A DNA stretch of 43,699 nucleotides from an uncultured Saprospiraceae bacterium. GTDB taxonomy: Bacteria; Bacteroidota; Bacteroidia; Chitinophagales; Saprospiraceae. Positions within the stretch are counted from its first letter, which is position 1; each line of letters begins with the position of its first letter. The position numbers and the translations under genes are program-made. The notes under the pieces are model-generated. The model was not told the DNA's origin. It saw nothing but the letters and a program-made list of their open reading frames with translations, and did not search any database. Shown here one piece after another: positions 8,772 through 16,056 of this stretch. The stretch spans positions 1 through 43,699 of the forward strand of contig CALDYJ010000165.1 of NCBI GenBank assembly GCA_937941095.1. The letters run 5' to 3'.

Positions 8772-10401
8772 GTGTTCTTGCTTTTTTAAAAAAGCATTAT
8801 TGCTTTTATTGGGAATCGTTTTAACTCCGGTACTCATCTATGCTCAAGGTGAAGAAAATAAAGTCATCAATTGGGGAGAAGAGTATAAAATGCCAGTCAA
8901 ATCATATTTTTCAGGTTTAATAGGTGCCAATGAAAAATACTGCTTCACACTGAGAAGAAAATCTAGTTTAGCTTCAGCCAATAATCAAATCATTGTAGAA
9001 AAATTTGACGTTAATTCCTGCAAATTAATAGATGCAAATGCTATAAACTTAAAGTTTAATAAAAAGCCTAGAGTATTCGAAAAGGTGCTTTACATCCAAA
9101 GCAAGATGTACCTTATTACTTCTTATCATAACAAAGCAAAAAAGAAAAATTATCTTTTTGCTCAAGAAATAAAAGACAACTTGCAATTATCAGAAAAACT
9201 GACGAAGATAGGTGAGATAGATGTTGATAATTTGGATAGAGAAGGAAGTTTTGATATTAAAATGTCAAGAGATAGCTCTAAGGTTTTAGTGTATTATGAT
9301 TTGCCACATAAATCGGGAGGGAATGAAAAATTAGCATTAAATGTTTTTGATAGTAGTTTTAATGAACTTTGGAATAAAAAAATTGAATTACCTTATAGTG
9401 ACAAGCAGTTTATTGTAGAAAAATATAAAGTTGATAATTTTGGAAATGTTTATATGCTTTGTGTCAGATTTTTCGATGGCACTAAATACAGAAGAAAAGG
9501 TAAACCAAATTATGAATATTTACTGCTAAGTTATTATGAAAATGGAGACCAAAATTCTTCCTATAGCTTTGGAGATAAGCATAAGTTTTTAACAGATCTA
9601 ACTTTTGAACCACTCACAAAAGGGACAATTGTATGTGCAGGCTTTTATTCTGAGAAAAATTCATTCTCTATAAAAGGTATTTTCTTTTTCAGAGTAAATA
9701 TTCTCCAAGATGAAATTCTTGCTAAAAATTTCAAGGAATTTGATTTCGATTTTTTAACTTACCATTATACTGATAACCAAAAAGAACGAGCTGAAAAGGC
9801 TTCAATTAAGAATGATAAAGCCAAGGAACCAGAATTATATCGTTATGATTTAGGGGATTTGATTTTAAGATCTGATCAAGGAGTTGTAATGATAGCTGAA
9901 CAATATTTTGTAAGAGAATATTCAAATTTTGGAAATAACGGATGGAATACATTTAATAACAATCCATACTTAAATAATAACCGGAATATAAGTTATGTCT
10001 ATAACTATAATGACATAATTGTGATCAATATTAACCCAGAAGGTGAAATTATTTGGACCTCTTCTATACCAAAACGACAAGTAACTACAAACGATGGAGG
10101 GTATTATTCATCATATGCAAAAGCAGCTGTAAGAGATAAGATTTATCTAATCTTTAATGATAATCATCGAAATTTTGATGAACGAACTGAAAGACAACAC
10201 AATTTTGATGGTAGAAATTCCGTAATCGCTTTGACTACAGTATCAAAAAAAGGAGAATCTTTAACAGAGTCGGTTTTTTTTAATGAGGAGGCTAATGTAA
10301 TGACGAGGCCAAAAGTTTGCAAGCAAGTAGGAAAGTCGAAAATGATTATTTATGGAGAATCAAATAAGCATTTTAGGTTCGGACTCTTAGATTTTAAATA
10401 A
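8728..10401 (+). CDS. Exported protein of unknown function
   Basis: I do not recognise this 557-residue protein. The reading frame overlaps the end of the PorD-like gene by 44 nt; possible starts are ATG 8728 and ATG 8737 (or TTG 8743). All give a long basic n-region followed by a hydrophobic stretch ending LTPVLIYAQ, a plausible signal peptide. The mature part is rich in Tyr, Asn, Lys and Asp, with short strand-like blocks such as KVLVYYDLP, NVYMLCVRFF and GVVMIAEQYFVREY, and an Asn-rich segment at about 400-425. This resembles a beta-propeller or other all-beta fold but no family is claimed. There is no Por sorting tail. Last gene of the bamD operon. Confidence 0.7.
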   Translation: MQLMQLNIEKSQRAKCSCFFKKALLLLLGIVLTPVLIYAQGEENKVINWGEEYKMPVKSYFSGLIGANEKYCFTLRRKSSLASANNQIIVEKFDVNSCKLIDANAINLKFNKKPRVFEKVLYIQSKMYLITSYHNKAKKKNYLFAQEIKDNLQLSEKLTKIGEIDVDNLDREGSFDIKMSRDSSKVLVYYDLPHKSGGNEKLALNVFDSSFNELWNKKIELPYSDKQFIVEKYKVDNFGNVYMLCVRFFDGTKYRRKGKPNYEYLLLSYYENGDQNSSYSFGDKHKFLTDLTFEPLTKGTIVCAGFYSEKNSFSIKGIFFFRVNILQDEILAKNFKEFDFDFLTYHYTDNQKERAEKASIKNDKAKEPELYRYDLGDLILRSDQGVVMIAEQYFVREYSNFGNNGWNTFNNNPYLNNNRNISYVYNYNDIIVININPEGEIIWTSSIPKRQVTTNDGGYYSSYAKAAVRDKIYLIFNDNHRNFDERTERQHNFDGRNSVIALTTVSKKGESLTESVFFNEEANVMTRPKVCKQVGKSKMIIYGESNKHFRFGLLDFK

Positions 10402-10462
10402 TTTATACATTTATTATTAATAAATATATTTTATGATAATGCAAAGATTACCATATTTTAGG

Positions 10463-10470
10463 TAATTTTG
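10463..10470 (+). promoter_or_regulatory. Candidate -7 box upstream of purN
   Basis: TAATTTTG fits TAnnTTTG in the 131-nt gap before purN. No good -33 element is visible 19-20 nt upstream, so the assignment is weak. The implied leader is about 60 nt. Confidence 0.35.
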
Positions 10471-10532
10471 ACGGAAATCTTGACTTTTAATGTCAGAAGG
10501 TGCATTTTATAAAATTAAGAAAACGGAAATAG

Positions 10533-11111
10533 GTGCAAAAAATAGCCATTTTCGCTTCAGGGACTGGGACAAACGCAAGTAAAATTATAGAGCATTTTGC
10601 TAGTAATGAAGAAGTAGAAATTGCTTTAATCCTTTCCAATAGACCCAAAGCCTACGTGCTGAAAGTAGCGGAAAATAATAATATCCCCGCAAAAGTCATT
10701 AATCGTTCAGAGTTTTATGATTCAAATGACATAGTCGAAGAATTAGAGAATAGTGAAATAGACTTTATTGTTCTTGCTGGTTTTCTATGGTTAATACCTT
10801 CAAGTTTAATAAATTCTTATCCGAATAAAATCATCAATATTCACCCTGCATTACTCCCTAAATATGGTGGCAAAGGAATGTATGGAAGATTTGTGCACGA
10901 AGCCGTTTTTAATGCAAAAGAAACAGAAAGTGGAATCACAATACATTTTGTAAATGAAGAGTATGATGAAGGAAAAATTGTTTTTCAAGCACATTGTTTA
11001 ATAGACCCAAGTGATGGTCCAAAAGAAATAGGAAAGAAAATTCAAGAATTAGAGCACAAATACTATCCCATAATCGTAGAAAAACTATTGAGACGGATAT
11101 CTATCAATTAA
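10533..11111 (+). CDS. purN: Phosphoribosylglycinamide formyltransferase
   Basis: Transfers a formyl group from 10-formyltetrahydrofolate to GAR in de novo purine synthesis. It has 192 residues, the family length. The N-terminus IAIFASGTGTNASKII is the phosphoribosyl-binding loop. The catalytic triad is present: N102 and H104 in INIHPALLPKYGGKGMYG, and D145 in NEEYDEGKIVF. The start is a GTG: the in-frame codon just before it (10530-10532) is TAG and no ATG precedes the first conserved strand. The small gap (10 nt) to the next gene suggests co-transcription, although the neighbour has an unrelated role. Confidence 0.94.
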   Translation: MQKIAIFASGTGTNASKIIEHFASNEEVEIALILSNRPKAYVLKVAENNNIPAKVINRSEFYDSNDIVEELENSEIDFIVLAGFLWLIPSSLINSYPNKIINIHPALLPKYGGKGMYGRFVHEAVFNAKETESGITIHFVNEEYDEGKIVFQAHCLIDPSDGPKEIGKKIQELEHKYYPIIVEKLLRRISIN

Positions 11112-11121
11112 ATGAACCAAA

Positions 11122-13815
11122 ATGAACAGATTACTAACATCCTTAATTTTTTTATGCCTTCTGTCTTTTAACTCAAAAGCCCAGGATAACAATGAAGAAA
11201 TGTCTTGGAGAAAGCATAGGATTTTAGCCACGGAACTTTTAGAGAAAAGAAATTATGCTGAAGCTGCAGAACATTATGAGAAAGCATATAAACTTAAGCC
11301 TCAAAGACTGGATCTTTTAAATTCAGCTGCTGAAAATTACTTATTAGTAAGAGATTTCAAAAATGCCGCAAGGGCATTCAGTCAATTGAAAAATATGAAA
11401 GATGTTTTTCCTATGGCCGGATTGAATTATGCGCTGAGCTTAAAACAAGATGAAAAGTATAATGATGCCATTAGAGAGTTTAATTACTTTATTAGTAGTT
11501 ATGAAGGAGTAGATAAACCATTCATTGAAGATAGGGTACATACTGAAGTAAAGGGTTGTGAATTTGCTGTCAAACAAATGGAGGCAATTGATAATTCACC
11601 TTTTTATATTGAACATCTTCCAGAAAAAGTGAACACGCTGAAACCAGAATTTGCACCAATAGCTTATTCTAAGGAGCTATTATATTTTTCTTCCATGGTT
11701 AGAGGAAAAGCAAAAATTTATAGATCTCAAAAAAACGGATCTGAATGGAGTAAAGGGAGAATACCTAGAGGGTTTACAAGTTTTCAAAATGAACACTTTT
11801 GTAATGGAAGTTTTACACCTGATGGAGACAGATTTTATTTCACAATTTGTGAATCTTCTCAAGCTTGGGGTGCTTTATCAGCAAGATGTGACATATATGT
11901 TACTATGAAAAAAGGTGCTTCATGGAAAGAACCAGTAAAGCTTCCTGAGTACATTAACCTTCCAAACAAAACAAATACTCAGCCATTTGTAACTCATAAA
12001 AATGGGAAAGAAGTGCTTTATTTTTCAACGAACCGATCTTCTGGTCAAGGAGGAATGGATATTTGGTATGCTGAAAAAGAAATTAATAATGAATCAACTG
12101 ATTTTACTTTTCCAGTAAATTTAGGACCAAACGTTAATACCAAAGGAGACGAAATTACTCCTTTCTATAATACAGAAACTGAAGCCTTATATTTTAGTTC
12201 AAATGGTCACATTACTATGGGAGGATTTGATATCCTTAAGACTATTGGAAATAAGGCTACTTGGACAAACGCTGAAAATCTAGGGGCACCATTTAATTCT
12301 TCTGCTGATGATAATTATTTCGTTTCAATAGGAGATGCTTCTACTGGATTTTTTGTTTCCAATAGAAAATATGGGTCTGAAAAGATGATTACCACACAAG
12401 AGGATATCTTTTCTTTCGGAACACGAGGACAAGAATTTATAGTTAGTGGAATAGTAAGAGATGAATTAGCTAAACCACTCGAAGAAGTTTTTATTTATCT
12501 ATACGAATTTGTTGATGAACAAGAAAGAAGATTACTTTCTTCACAAACAATAGATCATACAGGCGCTTACAAATTTCGATTATTACCAAATAAAAGATAT
12601 CAACTAGCCCTGCAAAAAGAAAATTTTATCCCTTCTACCGAATATTTTAATACCATGGATGCTAATCAAATGCTTCTAAACAGAGACATTGGTATGACTA
12701 GAATTAATGTTGAGACCATAACTGCATCTTCCCAGCCTATTGTTACAAAAATAGAAAAGCCAATAAAAGAAAAAATAAAAATTGTTGAGCCTGCAGAAAT
12801 AGTTCAAGAAGCATCTAAAGAAATAGAGGTAGATGAACCTGGTTTGAAACCTAAAACAGAAGTTAAAGAAACGGTTGAGACATTATTAGTTCAAGAACAA
12901 CCAAAAGAAGTTAACAAAGAAACCAGCGTTAAAAAACCAATGGGAGAAGCAGTTGTTTCTCAAGAAGAAATTGATAAGGCAGAAGTAAAAGAAATCGTGG
13001 ACAAACAAGATGTAGTTAAAATTGAAATAAGCAATAATGAATTGAATACTACTATAGGAAGTATCAAAAAAGAAGAAACCTCTATTGCTAAAGATAATAG
13101 TACAATTTCTTCTCCAATTAAAAATGAAAAGATAATTGAAGACGGGAAAGAAGTTATCACTTTTGTTTTGAGTGGTGACGAGATAAAATCTGTTAAAATA
13201 GTTGATGGAAATAAAAGAGTAAGGTATGATTCGGATGCTAAACCTTCATTGCAAACCAATAGAACAAAAACGTCAATTTCAACTGTTGGTCAAACTAATG
13301 TAATTACTTCAACTACTAATAGCTCTTCAAATGAAAATTATCGGAGTGATTTTATAGGAAAAGGAGCTGCTGCCGTCCCTAGTGGAACAGGTTTGTATAA
13401 GTACGATGATGTTAATGGGCGTTTTGTAAAAGAAGGAAATAATGCGAGGATTAATGCCACTGATACTAGAACTGTATTAAATACTAATCCTTCAGTCAAT
13501 GGTTCTTCTAATAGTAGAACAGTTTATACGACAATAAGCGAAGCTCCAATAAAGAGTGGTACTTATTATAAGATTCAAATGATTGCTGTAGAATTTTATA
13601 ACGAAGATCATAAGCGATATAATGAAATTAAGAAACTTGGAAAAAGAGTTGATTCAGAATTTATAATAGAAAAAGGATGGACACGAGTAATGCTAGCTGA
13701 CTTTGTTAGTATTTCATCTGCTAGGAAAATGTTAGAAAAAGTTAAGACAAAAGGATTTAAAAAATCTTACTTGGTTAAGTATACTAATGGCCAAAGAGTT
13801 GGTCGTGTAAAATAA
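11122..13815 (+). CDS. PorE-like envelope protein: TPR, WD40-type propeller, CRD and C-terminal SPOR domain
   Basis: An 897-residue exported protein. The signal peptide (about 1-21) ends FNSKAQ. TPR-like helices follow at 30-150 (ATELLEKRNYAEAAEHYEKA). A PD40/WD40-like beta-propeller spans about 175-435 with repeated YFSS/YFST blades (ELLYFSSMV, VLYFSTNRSSGQGGMDIW, LYFSSNGHITMGGFDI). A carboxypeptidase-regulatory-like domain begins near 438 (FIVSGIVRDELAKPLEEVFI). A long Lys/Glu/Val-rich linker covers about 535-805, and a SPOR-type domain ends the protein from 813 (GTYYKIQMIAVEFYN...KTKGFKKSYLVKY). The first three modules in this order are those of PorE, the T9SS component that ties the secretion machine to peptidoglycan through an OmpA domain. 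Here the peptidoglycan-binding end is SPOR instead. Role in T9SS is inferred. Confidence 0.8.
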   Translation: MNRLLTSLIFLCLLSFNSKAQDNNEEMSWRKHRILATELLEKRNYAEAAEHYEKAYKLKPQRLDLLNSAAENYLLVRDFKNAARAFSQLKNMKDVFPMAGLNYALSLKQDEKYNDAIREFNYFISSYEGVDKPFIEDRVHTEVKGCEFAVKQMEAIDNSPFYIEHLPEKVNTLKPEFAPIAYSKELLYFSSMVRGKAKIYRSQKNGSEWSKGRIPRGFTSFQNEHFCNGSFTPDGDRFYFTICESSQAWGALSARCDIYVTMKKGASWKEPVKLPEYINLPNKTNTQPFVTHKNGKEVLYFSTNRSSGQGGMDIWYAEKEINNESTDFTFPVNLGPNVNTKGDEITPFYNTETEALYFSSNGHITMGGFDILKTIGNKATWTNAENLGAPFNSSADDNYFVSIGDASTGFFVSNRKYGSEKMITTQEDIFSFGTRGQEFIVSGIVRDELAKPLEEVFIYLYEFVDEQERRLLSSQTIDHTGAYKFRLLPNKRYQLALQKENFIPSTEYFNTMDANQMLLNRDIGMTRINVETITASSQPIVTKIEKPIKEKIKIVEPAEIVQEASKEIEVDEPGLKPKTEVKETVETLLVQEQPKEVNKETSVKKPMGEAVVSQEEIDKAEVKEIVDKQDVVKIEISNNELNTTIGSIKKEETSIAKDNSTISSPIKNEKIIEDGKEVITFVLSGDEIKSVKIVDGNKRVRYDSDAKPSLQTNRTKTSISTVGQTNVITSTTNSSSNENYRSDFIGKGAAAVPSGTGLYKYDDVNGRFVKEGNNARINATDTRTVLNTNPSVNGSSNSRTVYTTISEAPIKSGTYYKIQMIAVEFYNEDHKRYNEIKKLGKRVDSEFIIEKGWTRVMLADFVSISSARKMLEKVKTKGFKKSYLVKYTNGQRVGRVK

Positions 13816-13818
13816 AAT

Positions 13819-14727
13819 TTAAATTAAAAGGTTACCAAACCTTTGATTAAATCCATCTATTCCTTGCAATCCACCAGTGTGGATTGCAAGGATTTTTGAT
13901 TTAGGCTTGAAATATCCGGTTTTTATAAGCATATATATGCCAAATAGCATTTTACCTGTGTAAATTGGGTCTAATTGGATACCACTATCTTTCTTGAATT
14001 TATTAATAAAAGAAATTAATTGATCATTGAATTTAGCATATCCTCCAAAATGGTATGCATCAATTATTTCAAAATTTGTGAAATTAATCTTTTGTTCAAC
14101 TCTCATAGTTTCAATCATTTTCTGGACGAATGCACCTTTTAAAGATGGAAAACCCAATAACTTAGAATTTCCATTTAATCCTTTAAGCATTCCACAAAAA
14201 GTACCTCCTGTTCCGATTGGAACACAGAAGAAATCATATTTATCTGGAAGGTCAATTACAATTTCTTCACAACCTTTTACACCTAAGGAATTGCTTCCTC
14301 CTTCAGGTATGATGTATGTACCTTCTATGTTTAGTAAGTTTCCTAGCAAGGAGTTATTTTCTCTAATTAAATTATAGTTTTCTCTATTTACATAAATTAA
14401 TTTCATTCCACTGTTTACAGCATAGGTCAAACTTGGATTTAAGTTGATTTTTTTCTCTCCTCTGATTATTCCAATGGTTTTAAAGTTATAAGCTTTTCCA
14501 GCATGCGCAAGGGCAACTATATGGTTTGAAAAGGCCCCTCCAAAGGTGAGCAATTGCTCATAGCCTAAATTTTTGGCGTGAATGAGGTTGTATTTCAATT
14601 TTCTCCACTTATTGCCAGAAATTTTTTCATGAATTTTATCTTCCCGTTTAATAAACAGTTCCATACCACTTTCTTTCAAAAACCTACCATTCACTCTATC
14701 GATCGACACATTTAAAGTACCTAACAT
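13819..14727 (-). CDS. PLP-dependent enzyme, ACC deaminase / D-cysteine desulfhydrase family
   Basis: Fold-type II PLP enzyme of 302 residues. The ATG at 14727 is chosen over a TTG at 14739. The PLP-lysine motif is KISGNKWRKLKYNL at about 35-48 (SGNKxRKL is the family signature). It is followed by LLTFGGAFSNH, which contacts the phosphate and substrate, and the glycine-rich phosphate loop PIGTGGTFCGMLKG. The C-terminus has LAIHTGGLQG. The family splits into ACC deaminases and D-cysteine desulfhydrases; the sequence alone does not decide, and bacterial homologues are often annotated as either. It converges on the PorE-like gene with only 3 nt between stops. A sulfur role is possible because YeeE/YedE genes lie on the other side. 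Confidence 0.85.
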   Translation of the reverse strand: MLGTLNVSIDRVNGRFLKESGMELFIKREDKIHEKISGNKWRKLKYNLIHAKNLGYEQLLTFGGAFSNHIVALAHAGKAYNFKTIGIIRGEKKINLNPSLTYAVNSGMKLIYVNRENYNLIRENNSLLGNLLNIEGTYIIPEGGSNSLGVKGCEEIVIDLPDKYDFFCVPIGTGGTFCGMLKGLNGNSKLLGFPSLKGAFVQKMIETMRVEQKINFTNFEIIDAYHFGGYAKFNDQLISFINKFKKDSGIQLDPIYTGKMLFGIYMLIKTGYFKPKSKILAIHTGGLQGIDGFNQRFGNLLI

Positions 14728-14760
14728 ATTGATATACAATGTATTTTATATTAAAAAAAC

Positions 14761-14791
14761 TTGATATATAAATATAATGCCGTTATATTTG
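14761..14791 (+). promoter_or_regulatory. Consensus Bacteroidota promoter for the small gene at 14843
   Basis: TTG at 14761-14763, 20-nt A+T-rich spacer, then TATATTTG at 14784-14791: same spacing as the bamD promoter. Transcription would start near 14795, giving a leader of about 48 nt before the 39-codon ORF. Confidence 0.7.
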
Positions 14792-14842
14792 ACATGTTAA
14801 TAAGAAACGAATTACACTTACACTAATTGAAACGCTATCACC

Positions 14843-14962
14843 ATGATAAATAAGGATAAAAAGACTCCTATTTTAAAAATAAAAAGTATTGTAACACTTT
14901 TAAATAAAGAGCAAAAAACGAAACTCTCATCCAAAGGTGGAGGTTACACCTGGGTAGGATAA
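14843..14962 (+). CDS. Small peptide gene, candidate GG-leader natural-product (RiPP) precursor
   Basis: A 39-residue ORF starting at ATG 14843 and ending at TAA 14960-14962. The peptide starts MINKDKKTPI, continues LKIKSIVTLL and NKEQKTKLSS, and ends KGGGYTWVG. The layout (Lys-rich start, LxIKxIxxLLNKEQxxxL helix, then a GG motif and a short tail) resembles Bacteroidota precursor leaders of the 'GG-Bacteroidales'/class I lanthipeptide-like families, in which a Leu/Lys/Asn leader ends in GG before the core. The core here would be very short (about 5-6 residues) with no Cys. The ORF has its own promoter and a strong terminator. No modifying enzyme or protease-transporter is adjacent. It could also be an unrelated small protein or part of a small RNA. 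Confidence 0.6.
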   Translation: MINKDKKTPILKIKSIVTLLNKEQKTKLSSKGGGYTWVG

Positions 14963-14990
14963 AGAATTAATCCCAAAAATTCGCAAAATG

Positions 14991-15020
14991 GCGATACATT
15001 AAATGTATCGCTTTTTTTTT
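14991..15020 (+). terminator. Strong intrinsic terminator after the small peptide gene
   Basis: GCGATACAT (14991-14999) pairs perfectly with ATGTATCGC (15003-15011) around a TAA loop and is followed by nine T residues (15012-15020). It lies 28 nt after the small ORF stop and ends 15 nt before yeeE, so it separates the two transcription units. Confidence 0.9.
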
Positions 15021-15023
15021 GTA

Positions 15024-15031
15024 TAAATTTG
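15024..15031 (+). promoter_or_regulatory. Candidate -7 box for the YeeE/YedE pair
   Basis: TAAATTTG matches TAnnTTTG and lies directly after the preceding terminator, 4 nt before the ATG at 15036. Transcription would begin at or next to the start codon (leaderless). No clear -33 TTG; the upstream position falls inside the terminator stem. Confidence 0.45.
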
Positions 15032-15035
15032 AAGT

Positions 15036-15611
15036 ATGTTAGAATTAATAAAAGGTGCTTGGCATTGGTCTATTTCTGGATTACTTATAAGTTTAGTGAT
15101 GTTACTTTTAATTAAATCAGGTAAGCGATTTGGAGTATCAAGTTCTTTCAAAACCATTTGCGCTATAGGAGGAGCGGGTAAAAAGATAGATTATTTTGAT
15201 TATAATTGGAGATCTCATTATTGGCTGCTAATCTTCATTTTAGGAAGCATCATTGGTGGTACGATAGGATCTACCTTATTAGCTAATAGTAATCCAGTTA
15301 AGATTTCTCCCCAAACGGTTACTTCCTTAAAGTCTTTAGGTATTAATGCACCAATGAATATTGAAGAAGGAAGAGGATTTCTTCCAGAAGAGATTTTTAG
15401 TTTTTCGAATTTGTTTTCCATGAATGGTTTTATAATAATTATCCTTGGAGGTTTTTTGATAGGCTTTGGAACAAGATGGGCAGGAGGTTGTACTTCAGGA
15501 CATGCCATTAGTGGATTATCTAATTTGCAATTACCATCATTAGTTGCAGTAGTAGGTTTTTTTATTGGGGGATTATTAAGTACTCATTTAATTCTTCCAC
15601 TACTTTTTTAA
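15036..15611 (+). CDS. YeeE/YedE family sulfur-compound permease, first half
   Basis: Inner-membrane protein of 191 residues with four or five predicted helices. Proteins of the YeeE/YedE family import thiosulfate or related sulfur species using conserved cysteines. The signature FGTRWAGGCTSGHAISGLSNLQ (shown in parts: GTRWAGGCTSGH, then AISGLSN) is present at about 146-168 with its cysteine. Single-chain YeeE is about 350 residues; here the transporter is split in two, and the second half begins one base after this stop. The N-terminus includes WHWSISGLLISLVMLLL and a loop VSSSFKTICAIGG with another cysteine. The exact substrate is not determined by sequence. Confidence 0.85.
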   Translation: MLELIKGAWHWSISGLLISLVMLLLIKSGKRFGVSSSFKTICAIGGAGKKIDYFDYNWRSHYWLLIFILGSIIGGTIGSTLLANSNPVKISPQTVTSLKSLGINAPMNIEEGRGFLPEEIFSFSNLFSMNGFIIIILGGFLIGFGTRWAGGCTSGHAISGLSNLQLPSLVAVVGFFIGGLLSTHLILPLLF

Positions 15612-15612
15612 T

Positions 15613-16026
15613 ATGAAGTATATAAATTTTTTAGGTATCGGAATTTTGTTTGGTTTAGTAATGACAAAATCCGAAGCAATCTCTTGGTTTAGAATTCAAG
15701 AAATGTTCATGTTCCATAGTTTTCATATGTATGGAATAATTGGAATGGCTGTAGTATCAGGAGCAGGCATTCATTTATTATTAAAAAGATCGAGATCAAA
15801 AAATTTTGAAGGAGATGCGATTGTTTTTCAAGAAAAGCCTAAAACTTATAAAGCAAGTTTGTTAGGTGGCACAATATTCGGACTTGGCTGGGCATTGACT
15901 GGCGCATGTCCAGGTCCACTTTATGTTCTATTTGGGCATGGATATTTAATTGTTGGTCTTACCATAGTTTCAGCAATTTTAGGTGCATTATGTTATGGAT
16001 ATTTTAGGTCTAAACTTCCCCATTAA
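15613..16026 (+). CDS. YeeE/YedE family protein, second half (DUF6691 type)
   Basis: A 137-residue membrane protein, partner of the preceding gene. It has about four helices and the second family signature LTGACPGPLYVLFGHG at about 96-111 with its cysteine. The FGLVMTKSEAISWFRIQEMF segment near the N-terminus is typical of this half. One base separates it from the first half, so tight co-translation is expected and the two chains probably form one transporter. Homologous pairs in Bacteroidota often sit beside a rhodanese or MBL-fold persulfide enzyme; none is seen here. Confidence 0.85.
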   Translation: MKYINFLGIGILFGLVMTKSEAISWFRIQEMFMFHSFHMYGIIGMAVVSGAGIHLLLKRSRSKNFEGDAIVFQEKPKTYKASLLGGTIFGLGWALTGACPGPLYVLFGHGYLIVGLTIVSAILGALCYGYFRSKLPH

Positions 16027-16030
16027 TACT

Positions 16031-16038
16031 TATATTTG
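16031..16038 (+). promoter_or_regulatory. Candidate -7 box before the beta-barrel gene
   Basis: TATATTTG matches TAnnTTTG exactly, 18 nt before the ATG at 16057. It would place the transcript start near 16042, inside an upstream TTG-initiated reading of the gene, and so supports the ATG at 16057. No convincing -33 element is visible. Confidence 0.45.
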
Positions 16039-16056
16039 CTGCTCAAATTAAAAAGG

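Noticed and set aside
13837..13855. Small AAAGGTT/AACCTTT dyad at the convergent PorE-like and PLP enzyme ends
   Set aside because: It lies in the coding end of the PLP enzyme with no T tract in a useful position; not a convincing terminator.
14027..14377. 116-codon plus-strand open frame opposite the PLP enzyme
   Set aside because: Covers conserved motifs of the PLP enzyme in antisense; no promoter or signal of its own.
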